The notes under the pieces were generated by a model, which did no database searches, was not told the DNA's origin, and saw only the letters and a program-made list of their open reading frames with translations. From Polaromonas sp. JS666 (GTDB taxonomy: Bacteria; Pseudomonadota; Gammaproteobacteria; Burkholderiales; Burkholderiaceae_C), in the NCBI RefSeq assembly GCF_000013865.1, contig NC_007948.1, forward strand, positions 1,364,001-1,428,000: a stretch of 64,000 nt of DNA. Direction: 5' to 3'. Position numbers and translations under genes: made by a program. This document shows positions 9,229 through 18,568 of this stretch, one piece after another. How positions within the stretch are numbered: position 1 is the first letter of the stretch; every line of letters begins with the position of its first letter.

Positions 9229-11475
9229 TCACCCCGCCGCCTTGGCGCGCTGCACCCGCAGCACGGAGGGGGTGCGCTTGACGCTGCGCAGCGCCGATGC
9301 CAGGTGAACACGGTCCCGCACCGCCACCCCAAAGCGCAGGTCGGTTGCATCCTGCGCGGCTTCCTGCCCCATATCAACATGCGTGATGTCGGCTTCGGCG
9401 CTGGCCAGCGCGGCGGCCACCCGGGCCAGAACTCCTTTGCCGTTGGCCACCGTCACCAGAAGATTGGTCTCAAATGTGCGCACCGGTTCGTCGGACCAGT
9501 CCACGGCAATGAAGCGCTCGCTGTCGCGGTGCTGCAGGCGCTTGGCCACGGCGCAGTCGTCCGTATGCACGACCAGCCCCTCACCCCGGCCCAGGTAGCC
9601 GACAATGCCATCGCCCGGGATGGGCCGACAACAGGGCGCAAACTGCACCGAGGCGCCCTCACTGCCATCAAGCAGCAGCGCACCCTGTGATACCGACTCA
9701 TGGGCGGTATAGCGTTCACGGCTCATCAGCAGGGCGTCGGGTTTTTCGCCGGTTTCTGCCAGCAAGGTCACAATGCGCTTGGCCACCATGGTTGCGATAC
9801 GCTTGCCCAGCCCGATGTCGGTGAGCAAATCGGCACGTGAGCGGTTGCCGGTAAAGCGCAGGATTTTTTCCCAGGTTGCCTGATGGGCTTCGTCGTCCTC
9901 GGGGATGCGCTCCCTTTCGATGCCTTCCGCACGCAAGGCCTGCGTCAGCATTTTTTCACCCAGCTCCTGCGATTCCGCCAGTGCCATGGTCTTGAGGTGA
10001 TGACGGATTTTGGAGCGAGCCTTGCCGGTGCGCACAAAGCCGAGCCAGCCTGGGTTGGGACTGGAGACCGAGGCCGTGATGATTTCGACCACGTCGCCGT
10101 TGTGCAGCTCGGAGCGCAGGGGGACCTGCTCGCCGTTGACCTTGGCCGCTACGGCGCGGTGCCCGACATCGCTGTGGATGGCGTAGGCGAAGTCCACAAT
10201 GGTCGCACCCCGCGGCATGGCCATGATCTGGCTCTTGGGGGTGAACACATAGACGGCTTCCGGAAACAGGTCGATCTTGACATGGTCCCAGAACTCGGCG
10301 GCGTCGCGTGTTTCCTGCTGGATATCCAGCAGGGACTGCAGCCATTGGGCGCCCAGGCGCTGGGAGGCATCACTCTCGGGGTCTGTGGCCTTGTAGAGCC
10401 AGTGCGCGGCTACCCCCGACTCCGCCACCACATGCATGGCGTCGGTACGCATCTGGAACTCGATATTGGTGCCGAACGGACCGACCAGTGTGGTGTGCAG
10501 CGACTGGTAGCCATTGATCTTCGGAATCGCAATATAGTCCTTGAATTTTCCGGGCAGCGGCTTGTACAGCTGATGCAAAACGCCCATGGCCGTGTAGCAG
10601 GCGGTGAGGTCCTGCACGATGATCCGAAAGCCGTAAAGGTCGGTGACCTGGGCGAAAGACAGGTGTTTTTCGTCCATCTTGCGGTAGATGGAATACAGCG
10701 TCTTCTCACGCCCATAGATGTGCACCGGGATGCCGGCATTGGCAAACGCCGATTCGACTTCGGACTGCACCCGTTTGATCACGTCGCGCCGGCGGCCGCG
10801 GGCGCGCAGCAGGGCCTTGGTCAGTGTCGCGTAGCGCCAGGGGTGCAGGTGCTGGAAGGAGAGGTCTTGCAGTTCCCGGTAAGTCGCGTTCAGGCCCAGG
10901 CGGTGGGCAATCGGTGCGTAGATGTCCAGGGTTTCGCGCGAGATGCGGCTCCACTTGGCGCGCGGGACATCGCCCAGCGTGCGCATGTTGTGGGTGCGGT
11001 CGGCCAGCTTGATCAGAATGACGCGTACATCGCGCGCCATCGCCAGCAGCATCTTGCGGAACGACTCGGCCTGGTTTTCCTCGCGGGTATTGAACTCCAG
11101 CTTTTCCAGCTTGGTCAGGCCATCCACCAGCTCGGCCACCGGCGCCCCAAAGCGCTCGATCAGTTCGGGCTTGGTCACGCCGCAGTCTTCAATGGCATCG
11201 TGCAGCAGTGCCGCCATCAGCGCCTGGGCGTCAAGCTTCCACTCCGCGCACTGTTGCGCGACGGCAATCGGATGGGTGATGTAGGGTTCACCGCTGTTGC
11301 GCAACTGGCCCAGGTGAGCTTCGTCGGCGAAACGGTAGGCTCGCCGGACACTGTCGATATCCGCAGTGCTCAGGTAGTCGAGCCCGGCCGTGAGTGCAGC
11401 GAAACTGGCCGCGGCAGCATTGGCGGCGGCCGGGGTCGACTTGCTGGAAACGGCGGGCAAAACCATGGCTTTCAT
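9229..11475 (-). CDS. spoT: Bifunctional (p)ppGpp synthetase/hydrolase SpoT
   Basis: 748 residues, the long RelA/SpoT homologue. Order of domains: HD hydrolase (THPIAVAQ, LLHDAIEDCG, KLADRTHNMRTL), synthetase (GRRRDV, YSIYRKM, DLYGFRIIVQD, PKINGYQSLHT), TGS (VYVFTPKSQIMAMPRG), helical/CC region (CCRPIPGDGIVGYLGRGEG) and a C-terminal ACT domain (LLVTVANGKGVLARVAAAL). The intact HD motif indicates active ppGpp hydrolysis. It lies downstream of rpoZ on the same strand, separated by a hairpin terminator, so expression may be partly independent. The N-terminal ~30 residues are Ala/Ser-rich and the exact start could be a few codons later. Confidence 0.96.
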   Translation of the reverse strand: MKAMVLPAVSSKSTPAAANAAAASFAALTAGLDYLSTADIDSVRRAYRFADEAHLGQLRNSGEPYITHPIAVAQQCAEWKLDAQALMAALLHDAIEDCGVTKPELIERFGAPVAELVDGLTKLEKLEFNTREENQAESFRKMLLAMARDVRVILIKLADRTHNMRTLGDVPRAKWSRISRETLDIYAPIAHRLGLNATYRELQDLSFQHLHPWRYATLTKALLRARGRRRDVIKRVQSEVESAFANAGIPVHIYGREKTLYSIYRKMDEKHLSFAQVTDLYGFRIIVQDLTACYTAMGVLHQLYKPLPGKFKDYIAIPKINGYQSLHTTLVGPFGTNIEFQMRTDAMHVVAESGVAAHWLYKATDPESDASQRLGAQWLQSLLDIQQETRDAAEFWDHVKIDLFPEAVYVFTPKSQIMAMPRGATIVDFAYAIHSDVGHRAVAAKVNGEQVPLRSELHNGDVVEIITASVSSPNPGWLGFVRTGKARSKIRHHLKTMALAESQELGEKMLTQALRAEGIERERIPEDDEAHQATWEKILRFTGNRSRADLLTDIGLGKRIATMVAKRIVTLLAETGEKPDALLMSRERYTAHESVSQGALLLDGSEGASVQFAPCCRPIPGDGIVGYLGRGEGLVVHTDDCAVAKRLQHRDSERFIAVDWSDEPVRTFETNLLVTVANGKGVLARVAAALASAEADITHVDMGQEAAQDATDLRFGVAVRDRVHLASALRSVKRTPSVLRVQRAKAAG

Positions 11476-11534
11476 GCCTTAAATGTATCGCGGCATGAAT
11501 AAAACATGAAAAAAACGGATTTTACGGCGCCCAA

Positions 11535-11566
11535 AAAGAAAAAAGCACCGGGTCACGGTGCTTTTC
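11535..11566 (-). terminator. Intrinsic terminator between rpoZ and spoT
   Basis: On the minus strand the stem GCACCG/CGGTGC with a TGACC loop is followed by TTTTTTCTTTTT. It lies ~20 bp after the rpoZ stop and ~60 bp before spoT, so it could attenuate read-through from gmk-rpoZ into spoT. Confidence 0.85.
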
Positions 11567-11586
11567 AACAACAGGTCAGCGCGGGC

Positions 11587-11790
11587 TCAGCTGGGTACTT
11601 TTTTGAGCATTTCCAGGCCGATCTTGCCTTCGGCAATCTCGCGCAGGGCTGTGACGCCGGGCTTGTTCTTGCTTTCGATCTTGGCGGCATGCCCCTGGCT
11701 GAGCATGCGGGCGCGGTAAGTGGCGGCCAAAACCAGCTGGAAGCGGTTGGGGATTTTTTCGAGGCAATCTTCGACGGTAATACGGGCCAT
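11587..11790 (-). CDS. rpoZ: RNA polymerase omega subunit
   Basis: 67 residues starting [15 protein letters not shown] and including [15 protein letters not shown], the conserved core of omega, which helps assemble beta-prime and forms part of the ppGpp site. The frame is open further upstream into the gmk spacer, but ATG at 11790 with an upstream GGAGAT is the canonical start. The gene order gmk-rpoZ-spoT is conserved in proteobacteria. Confidence 0.96.
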   Translation of the reverse strand: MARITVEDCLEKIPNRFQLVLAATYRARMLSQGHAAKIESKNKPGVTALREIAEGKIGLEMLKKVPS

Positions 11791-11815
11791 GGTGATCTCC
11801 GGTGTGATCAATAAC

Positions 11816-12436
11816 TTAAGGAATTTGAAGGGCCCTGAAAGTCTCGGCGCGAGCGCGTCGCTGGGCCGAAAACTTGAGCCGCTGGGCATGGACAATGGTT
11901 TTCAGGTCGAAAACTGCCCGCTCAAACAACTCATTGATTATAACGAAGTCGAATTCCCTGGCCTGGGCCATCTCGGTGGCGGCGTTTTTCAGCCTCAATT
12001 CGATGACTTCGGGGCTGTCTTCGCCGCGCCGCTGCAGGCGGGAGCGCAATTCTTCCCAGCTCGGGGGGAGGATGAAAATCAGCACGGCGTTCGAGAAAAT
12101 CCGCTTGATGTTGATCGCACCCTGGAAATCAATCTCCAGAATCACGTCTTTGCCGTGCGCGATGCGCTCTTCGATGGCCTGCCGCGAGGTGCCGTAACGG
12201 TGCCCGTGCACATGCGCCCACTCCAGAAATGCATCGCGCTGTACCATGCTGTCAAACTCTTCCGGCGACAGGAAAAAGTACTCCCTGCCATGCTTTTCCT
12301 GCCCGCGTGGAGGCCGCGTGGTGTGTGAAACGGCGGGCTGGATGGCTGAGTCCAGCTCCATCAGGGCCTTCACCAGGCTGGATTTGCCCGCACCACTGGG
12401 GGCGGCCACAACAAACAGGTTTCCGGGGTAGTCCAT
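11816..12436 (-). CDS. gmk: Guanylate kinase
   Basis: 206 residues. Converts GMP to GDP with ATP. P-loop [11 protein letters not shown] lies near residues 12-22, the GMP-binding segment contains [17 protein letters not shown], and the lid/NMP regions include [15 protein letters not shown] and EIDFQGA. Size and order fit the family. It sits 25 bp upstream of rpoZ and probably shares its transcript. Confidence 0.97.
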   Translation of the reverse strand: MDYPGNLFVVAAPSGAGKSSLVKALMELDSAIQPAVSHTTRPPRGQEKHGREYFFLSPEEFDSMVQRDAFLEWAHVHGHRYGTSRQAIEERIAHGKDVILEIDFQGAINIKRIFSNAVLIFILPPSWEELRSRLQRRGEDSPEVIELRLKNAATEMAQAREFDFVIINELFERAVFDLKTIVHAQRLKFSAQRRARAETFRALQIP

Positions 12437-12501
12437 GCTTAGTGGGCGTTAATTGCTATTGATTTGGTAGTAATTCGGTATTGAGTGATTGTCGCTCAGG
12501 C

Positions 12502-13419
12502 TCACTCGATGTTCTGCACCTGTTCGCGGATCTGCTCGATCAGGACTTTCATGTCCACAGAAATGCGGGTGAGTTCCAGCGAGGCGGACTTGGAGCCCAG
12601 GGTGTTGGCCTCGCGGTGCAGTTCCTGAATGAGAAAGTCCAGCCGCTTGCCGAGTTCGCCGCCGCTGGCGAGCAGGCGGTCTATTTCATCCAGGTGGGAC
12701 GACAGGCGGGTGATTTCCTCGGCCACGTCAATCCGGATGGCAAAGGCCGTGGCTTCGGTCAGTGCCCTGTCCTGGGCGATTTCCGGCAGCGTGGTGCTGT
12801 CGGACAAGGCCATGGCCTCTTTCCAGCGTTCCAGAAAACGCGTCTTTTGCTGCTCCACCAGCTTGGGAACCATGGGCACAGCGGCCGCTGCCAGCGCGCG
12901 CAACTGCGCAGTCCGGTCGAGCAGCATGACCGTCAGGCGCGCGCCCTCGCGCTCCCGGGCGGACATCAGGTCTTTCAGAGCCTTTTTGGCCAGCTTGAGC
13001 AGTTCTTCGCTGAAATCATGCGGCTTTTTGTCCTCGTTGGTGGCGATCCTGAGGATATCGGCCACGCTGAGGGCCGCAGCCTGCGGCAGCCACGACTTGA
13101 TGTTGTCTTCCAGCGAACCCAGGCGCTGCAGCGTCACCGACGAGGGGGCGCGAAGGCTGCTGGCCGAGGTGCTTTCAAGCGACACCCGCAGTTCCACCTT
13201 GCCGCGTTTGAGCTTGCCGGTGAGCAATTCACGCAGGGCCGGCTCTGCCTGGCGCAATTCATCGGGCAGGCGAAAGGCCAGGTCGAGAAAGCGGCTGTTC
13301 ACCGAGCGTATTTCGACACCCAGCCGGGAACTGGCGTCCGGGCCGGAATCAGTTTCGGGGCCGGATGGCGCCGCGCTGGACTGCACGGTCGCATAACCCG
13401 TCATGCTGTAAACTGACAT
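12502..13419 (-). CDS. yicC: YicC family endoribonuclease
   Basis: 305 residues from ATG 13419 (MSVYSMTGYATV), the usual N-terminus; the frame is open 18 codons further upstream but that part looks non-coding. It contains the YicC-like N-terminal domain (VEIRSVNSRFLDLAFRLP) and the C-terminal DUF1732 domain ending in ELTRISVDMKVLIEQIREQVQNIE. YicC proteins are RNA-degrading endoribonucleases. It lies 65 bp upstream of gmk on the same strand and 69 bp from the divergent kinase gene; the spacer contains an inverted repeat GGTGAC-GTC-GTCACC. Confidence 0.93.
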   Translation of the reverse strand: MSVYSMTGYATVQSSAAPSGPETDSGPDASSRLGVEIRSVNSRFLDLAFRLPDELRQAEPALRELLTGKLKRGKVELRVSLESTSASSLRAPSSVTLQRLGSLEDNIKSWLPQAAALSVADILRIATNEDKKPHDFSEELLKLAKKALKDLMSAREREGARLTVMLLDRTAQLRALAAAAVPMVPKLVEQQKTRFLERWKEAMALSDSTTLPEIAQDRALTEATAFAIRIDVAEEITRLSSHLDEIDRLLASGGELGKRLDFLIQELHREANTLGSKSASLELTRISVDMKVLIEQIREQVQNIE

Positions 13420-13488
13420 GTACTTATACGCTTTATTAGAGAGAGAACAAGACTTGGGTGACGTCGTCACCATGGCTCATCCCAAATT

Positions 13489-14496
13489 ATGTCAAAGGTC
13501 AAGCCCGCCTCATTGCCACCCGACACCGTGATTGGTGGCTACCGTGTTGTGCGCAAGCTTTCGGCCGGCGGGTTTGGTGTAGTTTACTTGGCTGTTGACA
13601 ATGAGGGCCAGCAGGTCGCCATCAAGGAGTATTTGCCGTCGTCACTGGCAACCCGTTCGCCCGGGGAACTGCTGCCCCAGGTGCAGCCTGAAAAGCTTTC
13701 GCTGTACCGTCTGGGCCTCAAGAGTTTTTTTGAAGAAGGCCGGGCGCTTGCCCAGATTGCGCACGGCTCGGTGGTGAGCGTGCTGAATTTCTTCCGGGAA
13801 AACGAAACCGTCTACATGGTCATGAATTACCTGGAGGGCGGCACCCTGCAGGACTTCATCATTACCGCCCGCGAGCTGAAAAAGCAGAAGGTGTTCCGCG
13901 AGTCGACCATCCGGTCCCTGTTTGACGAGATCCTGCGCGGGCTGCGCATCGTGCACCAGCACAAGATGCTGCACCTGGACATCAAGCCCGCCAACATTTT
14001 CATTACCGACGACAACCGGGCCGTGATGATCGACTTTGGCGCGGCCCGCGAGGTGTTGAGCAAAGAGGGCAACTTCATCCGGCCCATGTACACCCCCGGT
14101 TTTGCCGCCCCGGAAATGTACCGCCGCGACTCGTCGATGGGCCCCTGGACCGATATTTATGCCATCGGCGCCTGCATCTACGCCTCCATGCAGGGCTATC
14201 CGCCCAATGACGCACCCCAGCGCCTTGAGAAAGACCGCCTGTCCCTGGCGCTGTCCCGGCTGCGGGGCGTTTATTCCGACAACTTGATTGAAGTCGTCGA
14301 GTGGTGCATGTCGCTGGACCCGCTGTCCCGTCCGCAGTCGGTGTTTGCCTTGCAAAAAGAACTGAGCCGGGAAGGTGAGCGTCGTTACACCAAACTCACC
14401 GTCAGCGAGAAGGTGCGCCTTCAGTTTGACAACATCGTGTCCGATACCAAAAAAACCGCGCGTAAGGCCACCGGCTTTGCGACCAAATTCAAATGA
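13489..14496 (+). CDS. Serine/threonine protein kinase
   Basis: 335-residue soluble Hanks-type kinase. Visible elements: glycine-rich loop KLSAGGFGVVYLA (residues ~24-36), catalytic Lys in VAIKEYLP, catalytic loop HLDIKPANIF, and DFGAAR in place of the usual DFG-(L/I/A)x. No membrane span or PASTA domain; the C-terminus is a short basic helix. It overlaps by 4 bp the PP2C phosphatase gene, so the two are almost certainly a cognate kinase-phosphatase pair. The substrate is unknown; no type VI secretion genes are nearby. Confidence 0.92.
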   Translation: MSKVKPASLPPDTVIGGYRVVRKLSAGGFGVVYLAVDNEGQQVAIKEYLPSSLATRSPGELLPQVQPEKLSLYRLGLKSFFEEGRALAQIAHGSVVSVLNFFRENETVYMVMNYLEGGTLQDFIITARELKKQKVFRESTIRSLFDEILRGLRIVHQHKMLHLDIKPANIFITDDNRAVMIDFGAAREVLSKEGNFIRPMYTPGFAAPEMYRRDSSMGPWTDIYAIGACIYASMQGYPPNDAPQRLEKDRLSLALSRLRGVYSDNLIEVVEWCMSLDPLSRPQSVFALQKELSREGERRYTKLTVSEKVRLQFDNIVSDTKKTARKATGFATKFK

Positions 14497-15395
14497 AATT
14501 CTCCGTGTTTCAGGTCAGCCGCAAGGGCGGGCGCGAGAAGAACGAAGACCGCATGGGCTATTGCTACACGCGCGAATCGGGCTTGTTCGTCCTGGCCGAC
14601 GGCATGGGCGGCCACCCCGACGGCGAGGTGGCGGCCCAACTGGCACTGCAGACCATTTCCGCGCTGTACCAGCAGGAAGCCCGTCCCACGATCCCGGACA
14701 CCACGGAGTTCCTGTCGACCGCCCTGATGGCGGCCCATCACCAGATCATTCGCTATGCCAGCGAAAAAGGCATGCTTGACACGCCCCGCACCACTCTGGT
14801 GGCTGCCATTTTGCAGGGCGACGGGGCAACGTGGGTGCATTGCGGTGACTCCCGCCTGTATGTCGTGCGCGATGGCGAACTGCTGACGCGCACCCGTGAC
14901 CACTCCTACCTCGAACAGCAGAGTGCCGGCGTGATCAGGTTTGAGCGCATCAACCGCAACATCCTCTTTACCTGCCTGGGCTCGCCGAGCAAGCCCGTCT
15001 TTGACATTGCGGGCCCCGTCACGCTGCAGCAGGGCGACAAGCTGCTGCTGTGTTCTGACGGCCTGTGGGGCAGCCTGAGTGATGACGAAATTGTTCGGCA
15101 GCTGTCTGCCAAAGGCGTGTCCGATGCGGTGCCAGACCTGGTGGAAAGCGCCTTGCGCGCCGGCGGAGAACAGAGCGACAACGTGACCGTTCTGGCCATG
15201 GAGTGGGAAACGCCGGATGCGTTTGAATCCACCCGGGGTGTTTCTACCGACAGCATCATGGACGGGGTGTTCGCTTCCACCATTCAGGCCGGCCTGATGG
15301 ACACCGTGGTGGACGACCTTGACGAAGCCACGATCGAGAAATCGATCGCAGAAATCAACGAGGCCATCCGCCGCTCGGCTGCCAAGAAAGCCTGA
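14493..15395 (+). CDS. PP2C-family serine/threonine phosphatase
   Basis: 300 residues. PP2C motifs: KGGREKNEDR (Asp/Arg motif 1), VLADGMGGHPDGE (metal-binding), VHCGDSRLY, CSDGLWGS and GGEQSDNVTV (final metal Asp). The core ends near residue 235; the remaining ~65 residues are acidic, with no recognised domain. Its ATG overlaps the kinase stop (ATGA). It probably dephosphorylates the kinase or its targets in the cytoplasm. Confidence 0.93.
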   Translation: MKFSVFQVSRKGGREKNEDRMGYCYTRESGLFVLADGMGGHPDGEVAAQLALQTISALYQQEARPTIPDTTEFLSTALMAAHHQIIRYASEKGMLDTPRTTLVAAILQGDGATWVHCGDSRLYVVRDGELLTRTRDHSYLEQQSAGVIRFERINRNILFTCLGSPSKPVFDIAGPVTLQQGDKLLLCSDGLWGSLSDDEIVRQLSAKGVSDAVPDLVESALRAGGEQSDNVTVLAMEWETPDAFESTRGVSTDSIMDGVFASTIQAGLMDTVVDDLDEATIEKSIAEINEAIRRSAAKKA

Positions 15396-15531
15396 GTATC
15401 GGCGCGAAGGCCCGTGCGCCATTGAGCGGCTTTGAGCGTTCCATCGCGCTCTTTCACGCTTGTTACCTCTTTTTCCTTCCTTTACTGCTTTTTCCATTCG
15501 TTCGGCGTTTTCCGCCAGAAAGCCATCCACC

Positions 15532-16263
15532 ATGAGTCAGTTTGTCAGAGTCGACGCGCGTGCTGCCGATGCCCTGCGTCCGGTGCGCATTACCCGCCAC
15601 TACACCGCCTATGCCGAAGGGTCCGTGCTGATTGAATTCGGCGGCACCAAGGTGCTGTGCACAGCCTCCGTCGAGGAGAAAGTACCTGGCCACAAAAAAG
15701 GCAGCGGCGAGGGCTGGGTGACTGCCGAATACGGCATGCTGCCGCGCGCCACGCATACCCGCAGCGACCGCGAAGCCGCGCGCGGCAAGCAGAGCGGCCG
15801 TACCCAGGAAATCCAGCGGCTGATCGGCCGCTCCATGCGGTCCGTGTTTGACCTGAAAAAGCTGGGCGAACGAACCATTTATCTCGATTGCGACGTGATC
15901 CAGGCCGATGGTGGCACCCGCACGGCCAGCATCACCGGTGCCTTCGTGGCTGTGCAGGATGCGGTCAACCAGCTGCTGGCCCTTGGCAAGCTTCAGGAAA
16001 CCCCGATCCTCGATCACGTGGCCGCCATCTCGGTGGGCATTGTGCAGGGCACCCCCCTGCTTGACCTGGAATACACCGAAGACTCGGCCTGTGACACCGA
16101 CATGAACGTGGTCATGACCGGCGCAGGCAACTATGTGGAGGTGCAGGGCACGGCGGAAGGCGCCGCTTTTTCTCGCAAGGAAATGGACGCGCTGCTGGTG
16201 CTGGCTGAAAAAGGCATCGCCGAGCTGGTCGGCCTGCAGAAGAAATCGCTATCAAATGAATAG
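15532..16263 (+). CDS. rph: Ribonuclease PH
   Basis: 243 residues from ATG 15532 ([13 protein letters not shown]); the frame is open upstream but that part has no similarity. RNase PH is the phosphorolytic 3'-5' exoribonuclease of tRNA maturation. Motifs: [20 protein letters not shown] segment ([16 protein letters not shown]), [21 protein letters not shown] (phosphate-binding Arg), [20 protein letters not shown] and [17 protein letters not shown]. The protein has normal family length. It is followed by rdgB, as in many proteobacteria. Confidence 0.97.
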   Translation: MSQFVRVDARAADALRPVRITRHYTAYAEGSVLIEFGGTKVLCTASVEEKVPGHKKGSGEGWVTAEYGMLPRATHTRSDREAARGKQSGRTQEIQRLIGRSMRSVFDLKKLGERTIYLDCDVIQADGGTRTASITGAFVAVQDAVNQLLALGKLQETPILDHVAAISVGIVQGTPLLDLEYTEDSACDTDMNVVMTGAGNYVEVQGTAEGAAFSRKEMDALLVLAEKGIAELVGLQKKSLSNE

Positions 16264-16302
16264 CTTATCAGCTCCGTAAAATAAGAGATAGAGTTACTTT
16301 TC

Positions 16303-16908
16303 ATGATGAAAATCGTCCTGGCCTCCAACAACGCCGGCAAGCTCGCCGAGCTGCAGGCCATGCTCGCGCCGCTCGGCGTGGAGTTGCTGCGCCAGGCTGA
16401 CCTGAACATCCCCGAGTCGGAGGAGCCGTTTCGCACCTTTGTGGAAAATGCGCTCGCCAAGGCCCGCCACGCGTCCCGGCTGAGCGGCCTGCCGGCGCTG
16501 GCAGACGATGCCGGCTTGTGCGTGGACGCCTTTGGCGGCCTGCCGGGCGTGGACACCGCGTTTTATGCCACGCAGTTTGGCTACGCCAAGGGCGATGACA
16601 ACAACGTCAGGGCCTTGCTGGAGCAGATGGCCAATATCACCAACCGCCGCGCGGCGCTGGTGAGCACCCTGGTGGCGGTGCGATCCGAGATGGACCCCGA
16701 GCCCCTGATCGCCTGCGGGCGGGTGGTGGGCCTCATTGCCCGTGAGCCGGTGGGCAGCAACGGCTTTGGCTTTGACCCGGTCATGTTCATTCCGGAATTC
16801 GGCCAGACCTTTGCGCAGTTGCCGGTGGAAGTCAAGAACGCCAACAGTCACCGCGGCCGGGCCACGCGCCAGATGATGGATTTGATGCGCGAGCGGTGGT
16901 GGATATGA
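16303..16908 (+). CDS. rdgB: Non-canonical purine NTP pyrophosphatase (RdgB/HAM1)
   Basis: 201 residues. Hydrolyses dITP/ITP/XTP to prevent base-analogue incorporation. Motifs: VLASNNAGKLAELQAML (N-terminal substrate loop), SEEPFRTFVENALAKARHA, LADDAGLCVDAFGGLPGV with catalytic Asp, and GFGFDPVMFIPEFGQTFAQL. It lies 39 bp after rph. Downstream the dispersed repeat separates it from hemW. Confidence 0.96.
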   Translation: MMKIVLASNNAGKLAELQAMLAPLGVELLRQADLNIPESEEPFRTFVENALAKARHASRLSGLPALADDAGLCVDAFGGLPGVDTAFYATQFGYAKGDDNNVRALLEQMANITNRRAALVSTLVAVRSEMDPEPLIACGRVVGLIAREPVGSNGFGFDPVMFIPEFGQTFAQLPVEVKNANSHRGRATRQMMDLMRERWWI

Positions 16909-16911
16909 ACC

Positions 16912-17030
16912 ACCCCCGTTGCTCCCCCACTGCGTGTGGGTCGCCTCCCCCCTCAAGGGGGCGACGCCAGTGGCCTGGCAAAGCCAGTTCCACGGCGTCT
17001 GCTGGCCAAGCCACGCTGGTTGCCGACATC
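16912..17030. repeat. Dispersed intergenic repeat, copy 2
   Basis: A GC-rich segment with the hairpin CCCCCCTCAAGGGGG and flanking motifs ACTGCGTGTGGG and AAGCCAGTTCC. It is a diverged inverted copy of the element at 9105-9224. An open frame runs through it into hemW, but repeat identity argues that this part is not translated. Confidence 0.7.
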
Positions 17031-17052
17031 GCGAACCGTGGGGATTGATCGC

Positions 17053-18237
17053 GTGAAAGACATCCAGCACTACATGCGCAGCGGTACGCTGCAGCTGGCC
17101 GCCTTGCCGCCGCTGTCGCTGTATGTGCATTTGCCGTGGTGCCTCAAGAAGTGTCCTTACTGCGACTTCAACTCGCATGAAGTCAGTGGCGAGATGCCCG
17201 AGCAGCGCTACCTGGATGCGCTCATCGCTGACCTGGAGGCCGCCCTGCCGCTGGTCTGGGGCCGGACGGTGCACAGCATTTTTATTGGTGGTGGCACGCC
17301 CAGCCTGTTCTCGCCGCAGGCGATTGACCGCCTGCTCGGCGATATTCGCGCCCGGCTCAGGCTGGAGGCCGATTGCGAGATCACGCTCGAAGCCAACCCC
17401 GGTACGTTTGAAAAAGACCGCTTCAAGGCCTTTCGCAGCGCCGGGGTGACGCGCCTGTCCGTCGGCGTGCAGAGTTTTGACGACCGGCACCTGAAGGCCT
17501 TGGGCCGTGTGCACGACCGTGCCCAGGCGATTGCGGCGGTTGAAGAGGCGGCGCAGGCGTTTGACACCTTCAACCTCGACATCATGTATGCCTTGCCGGG
17601 CCAGACGCTGGACAACCTCGCGCAGGACATGCGGCAGGCGCTTGCGTTGCAGCCACCGCATATTTCGATTTACCACCTGACGATTGAGCCGAACACCTAC
17701 TTTGCCAAATTCCCGCCGGCCATTCCGGAAGAGGACATGGCTTATGCGATGCTGGACAAGATCACCGAGATGACCGAAGGCGCCGGGCTGCAGCGTTATG
17801 AGGTGTCGGCCTATGCCAGAGCCGGTCACCAGTGTTTTCACAACCTCAACTACTGGCAGTTTGGCGATTACCTGGGCATCGGCGCAGGCGCGCATGGCAA
17901 GCTCAGCTTCGCGCACAGGGTGGTTCGCCAGGTCCGCTACCGCGACCCCAAGCTCTACATGGAAAAAGCCCTGGCCGGGGATGCCGTGACGCAGGAAACC
18001 GAAGTCAGCCGCACCGAGTTGCCTTTTGAGTTCATGCTCAACGCCTTGCGCCTGAGGGAGGGTTTCAAGCTCCAGGATTTTTGCGACAAGACCGGCCTGC
18101 CTCTCACCGCCATCCAGCAAGGCCTGGAAGAGGGCGAGCGCAAGGGCCTGCTTGAGCGCGACTTTGTCCGCGTGAAGCCGACCGAGCGCGGTTTTGATTT
18201 TTTGAACGACTTGCAGTCACTGTTTTTGGCGCAGTAA
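17053..18237 (+). CDS. hemW: Radical SAM heme chaperone HemW
   Basis: About 394 residues. Radical SAM protein of the HemN-like family, now regarded as a heme chaperone rather than a coproporphyrinogen oxidase. The cluster motif CLKKCPYC (CxxxCxxC) is near residue 37, followed by FIGGGTPSLFS and the VGVQSFDDRHLKALGRVH segment. HemN_C domain is at the end. The start is uncertain: GTG 17053 has GGGGA upstream, ATG 17074 is the alternative. The upstream open frame to 16936 crosses the dispersed repeat and was excluded. Confidence 0.92.
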   Translation: MKDIQHYMRSGTLQLAALPPLSLYVHLPWCLKKCPYCDFNSHEVSGEMPEQRYLDALIADLEAALPLVWGRTVHSIFIGGGTPSLFSPQAIDRLLGDIRARLRLEADCEITLEANPGTFEKDRFKAFRSAGVTRLSVGVQSFDDRHLKALGRVHDRAQAIAAVEEAAQAFDTFNLDIMYALPGQTLDNLAQDMRQALALQPPHISIYHLTIEPNTYFAKFPPAIPEEDMAYAMLDKITEMTEGAGLQRYEVSAYARAGHQCFHNLNYWQFGDYLGIGAGAHGKLSFAHRVVRQVRYRDPKLYMEKALAGDAVTQETEVSRTELPFEFMLNALRLREGFKLQDFCDKTGLPLTAIQQGLEEGERKGLLERDFVRVKPTERGFDFLNDLQSLFLAQ

Positions 18238-18269
18238 GCCAGTAAGCCAGCAAACAGCAGCGCGATCTT

Positions 18270-18488
18270 ATGGAAACCACCAACATCATTCTTCTGCTTG
18301 TCACCTGTGCCATCAGCTTCGGGTTGGGCCGGACCATCATGCACCTGCGCAACAAGAAACGCCAGAAACAGGCCGAAGAGCAAAAGGCGCAGGCCTTGCG
18401 CAACCGGCCCGCCGAGCCGGAATCAAAAAACAAGAGCAAACGAAAACGGCAGCTGCAGCAGATGGATAAAGGCGCCAGAAAACCGTAG
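18270..18488 (+). CDS. Small membrane-anchored basic protein
   Basis: 72 residues. One N-terminal hydrophobic span (IILLLVTCAISFGLGRTIM, residues 6-24) followed by a Lys/Arg/Gln-rich tail predicted to be cytoplasmic (KNKSKRKRQLQQ). It lies 32 bp behind hemW on the same strand. No family was recognised; the composition resembles small single-pass proteins of unknown role. Coding status rests on the start context and clean hydrophobic-basic layout. Confidence 0.6.
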   Translation: METTNIILLLVTCAISFGLGRTIMHLRNKKRQKQAEEQKAQALRNRPAEPESKNKSKRKRQLQQMDKGARKP

Positions 18489-18568
18489 CGCCACAAACCG
18501 GCGGTTGGCCGAACCCGATCGAACCGGATTGAACTTGAGCGAGCTGTTACCCGCGCTGGTTTAAACGC

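Noticed and set aside
9883-11502. 539-codon frame opposite spoT
   Set aside because: It is the mirror frame of spoT; codon bias of the high-GC gene keeps it open. No domain is recognisable.
16936-17052. N-terminal extension of hemW
   Set aside because: It lies in the dispersed repeat and is not similar to HemW; a start at GTG 17053 or ATG 17074 gives the family-typical length.
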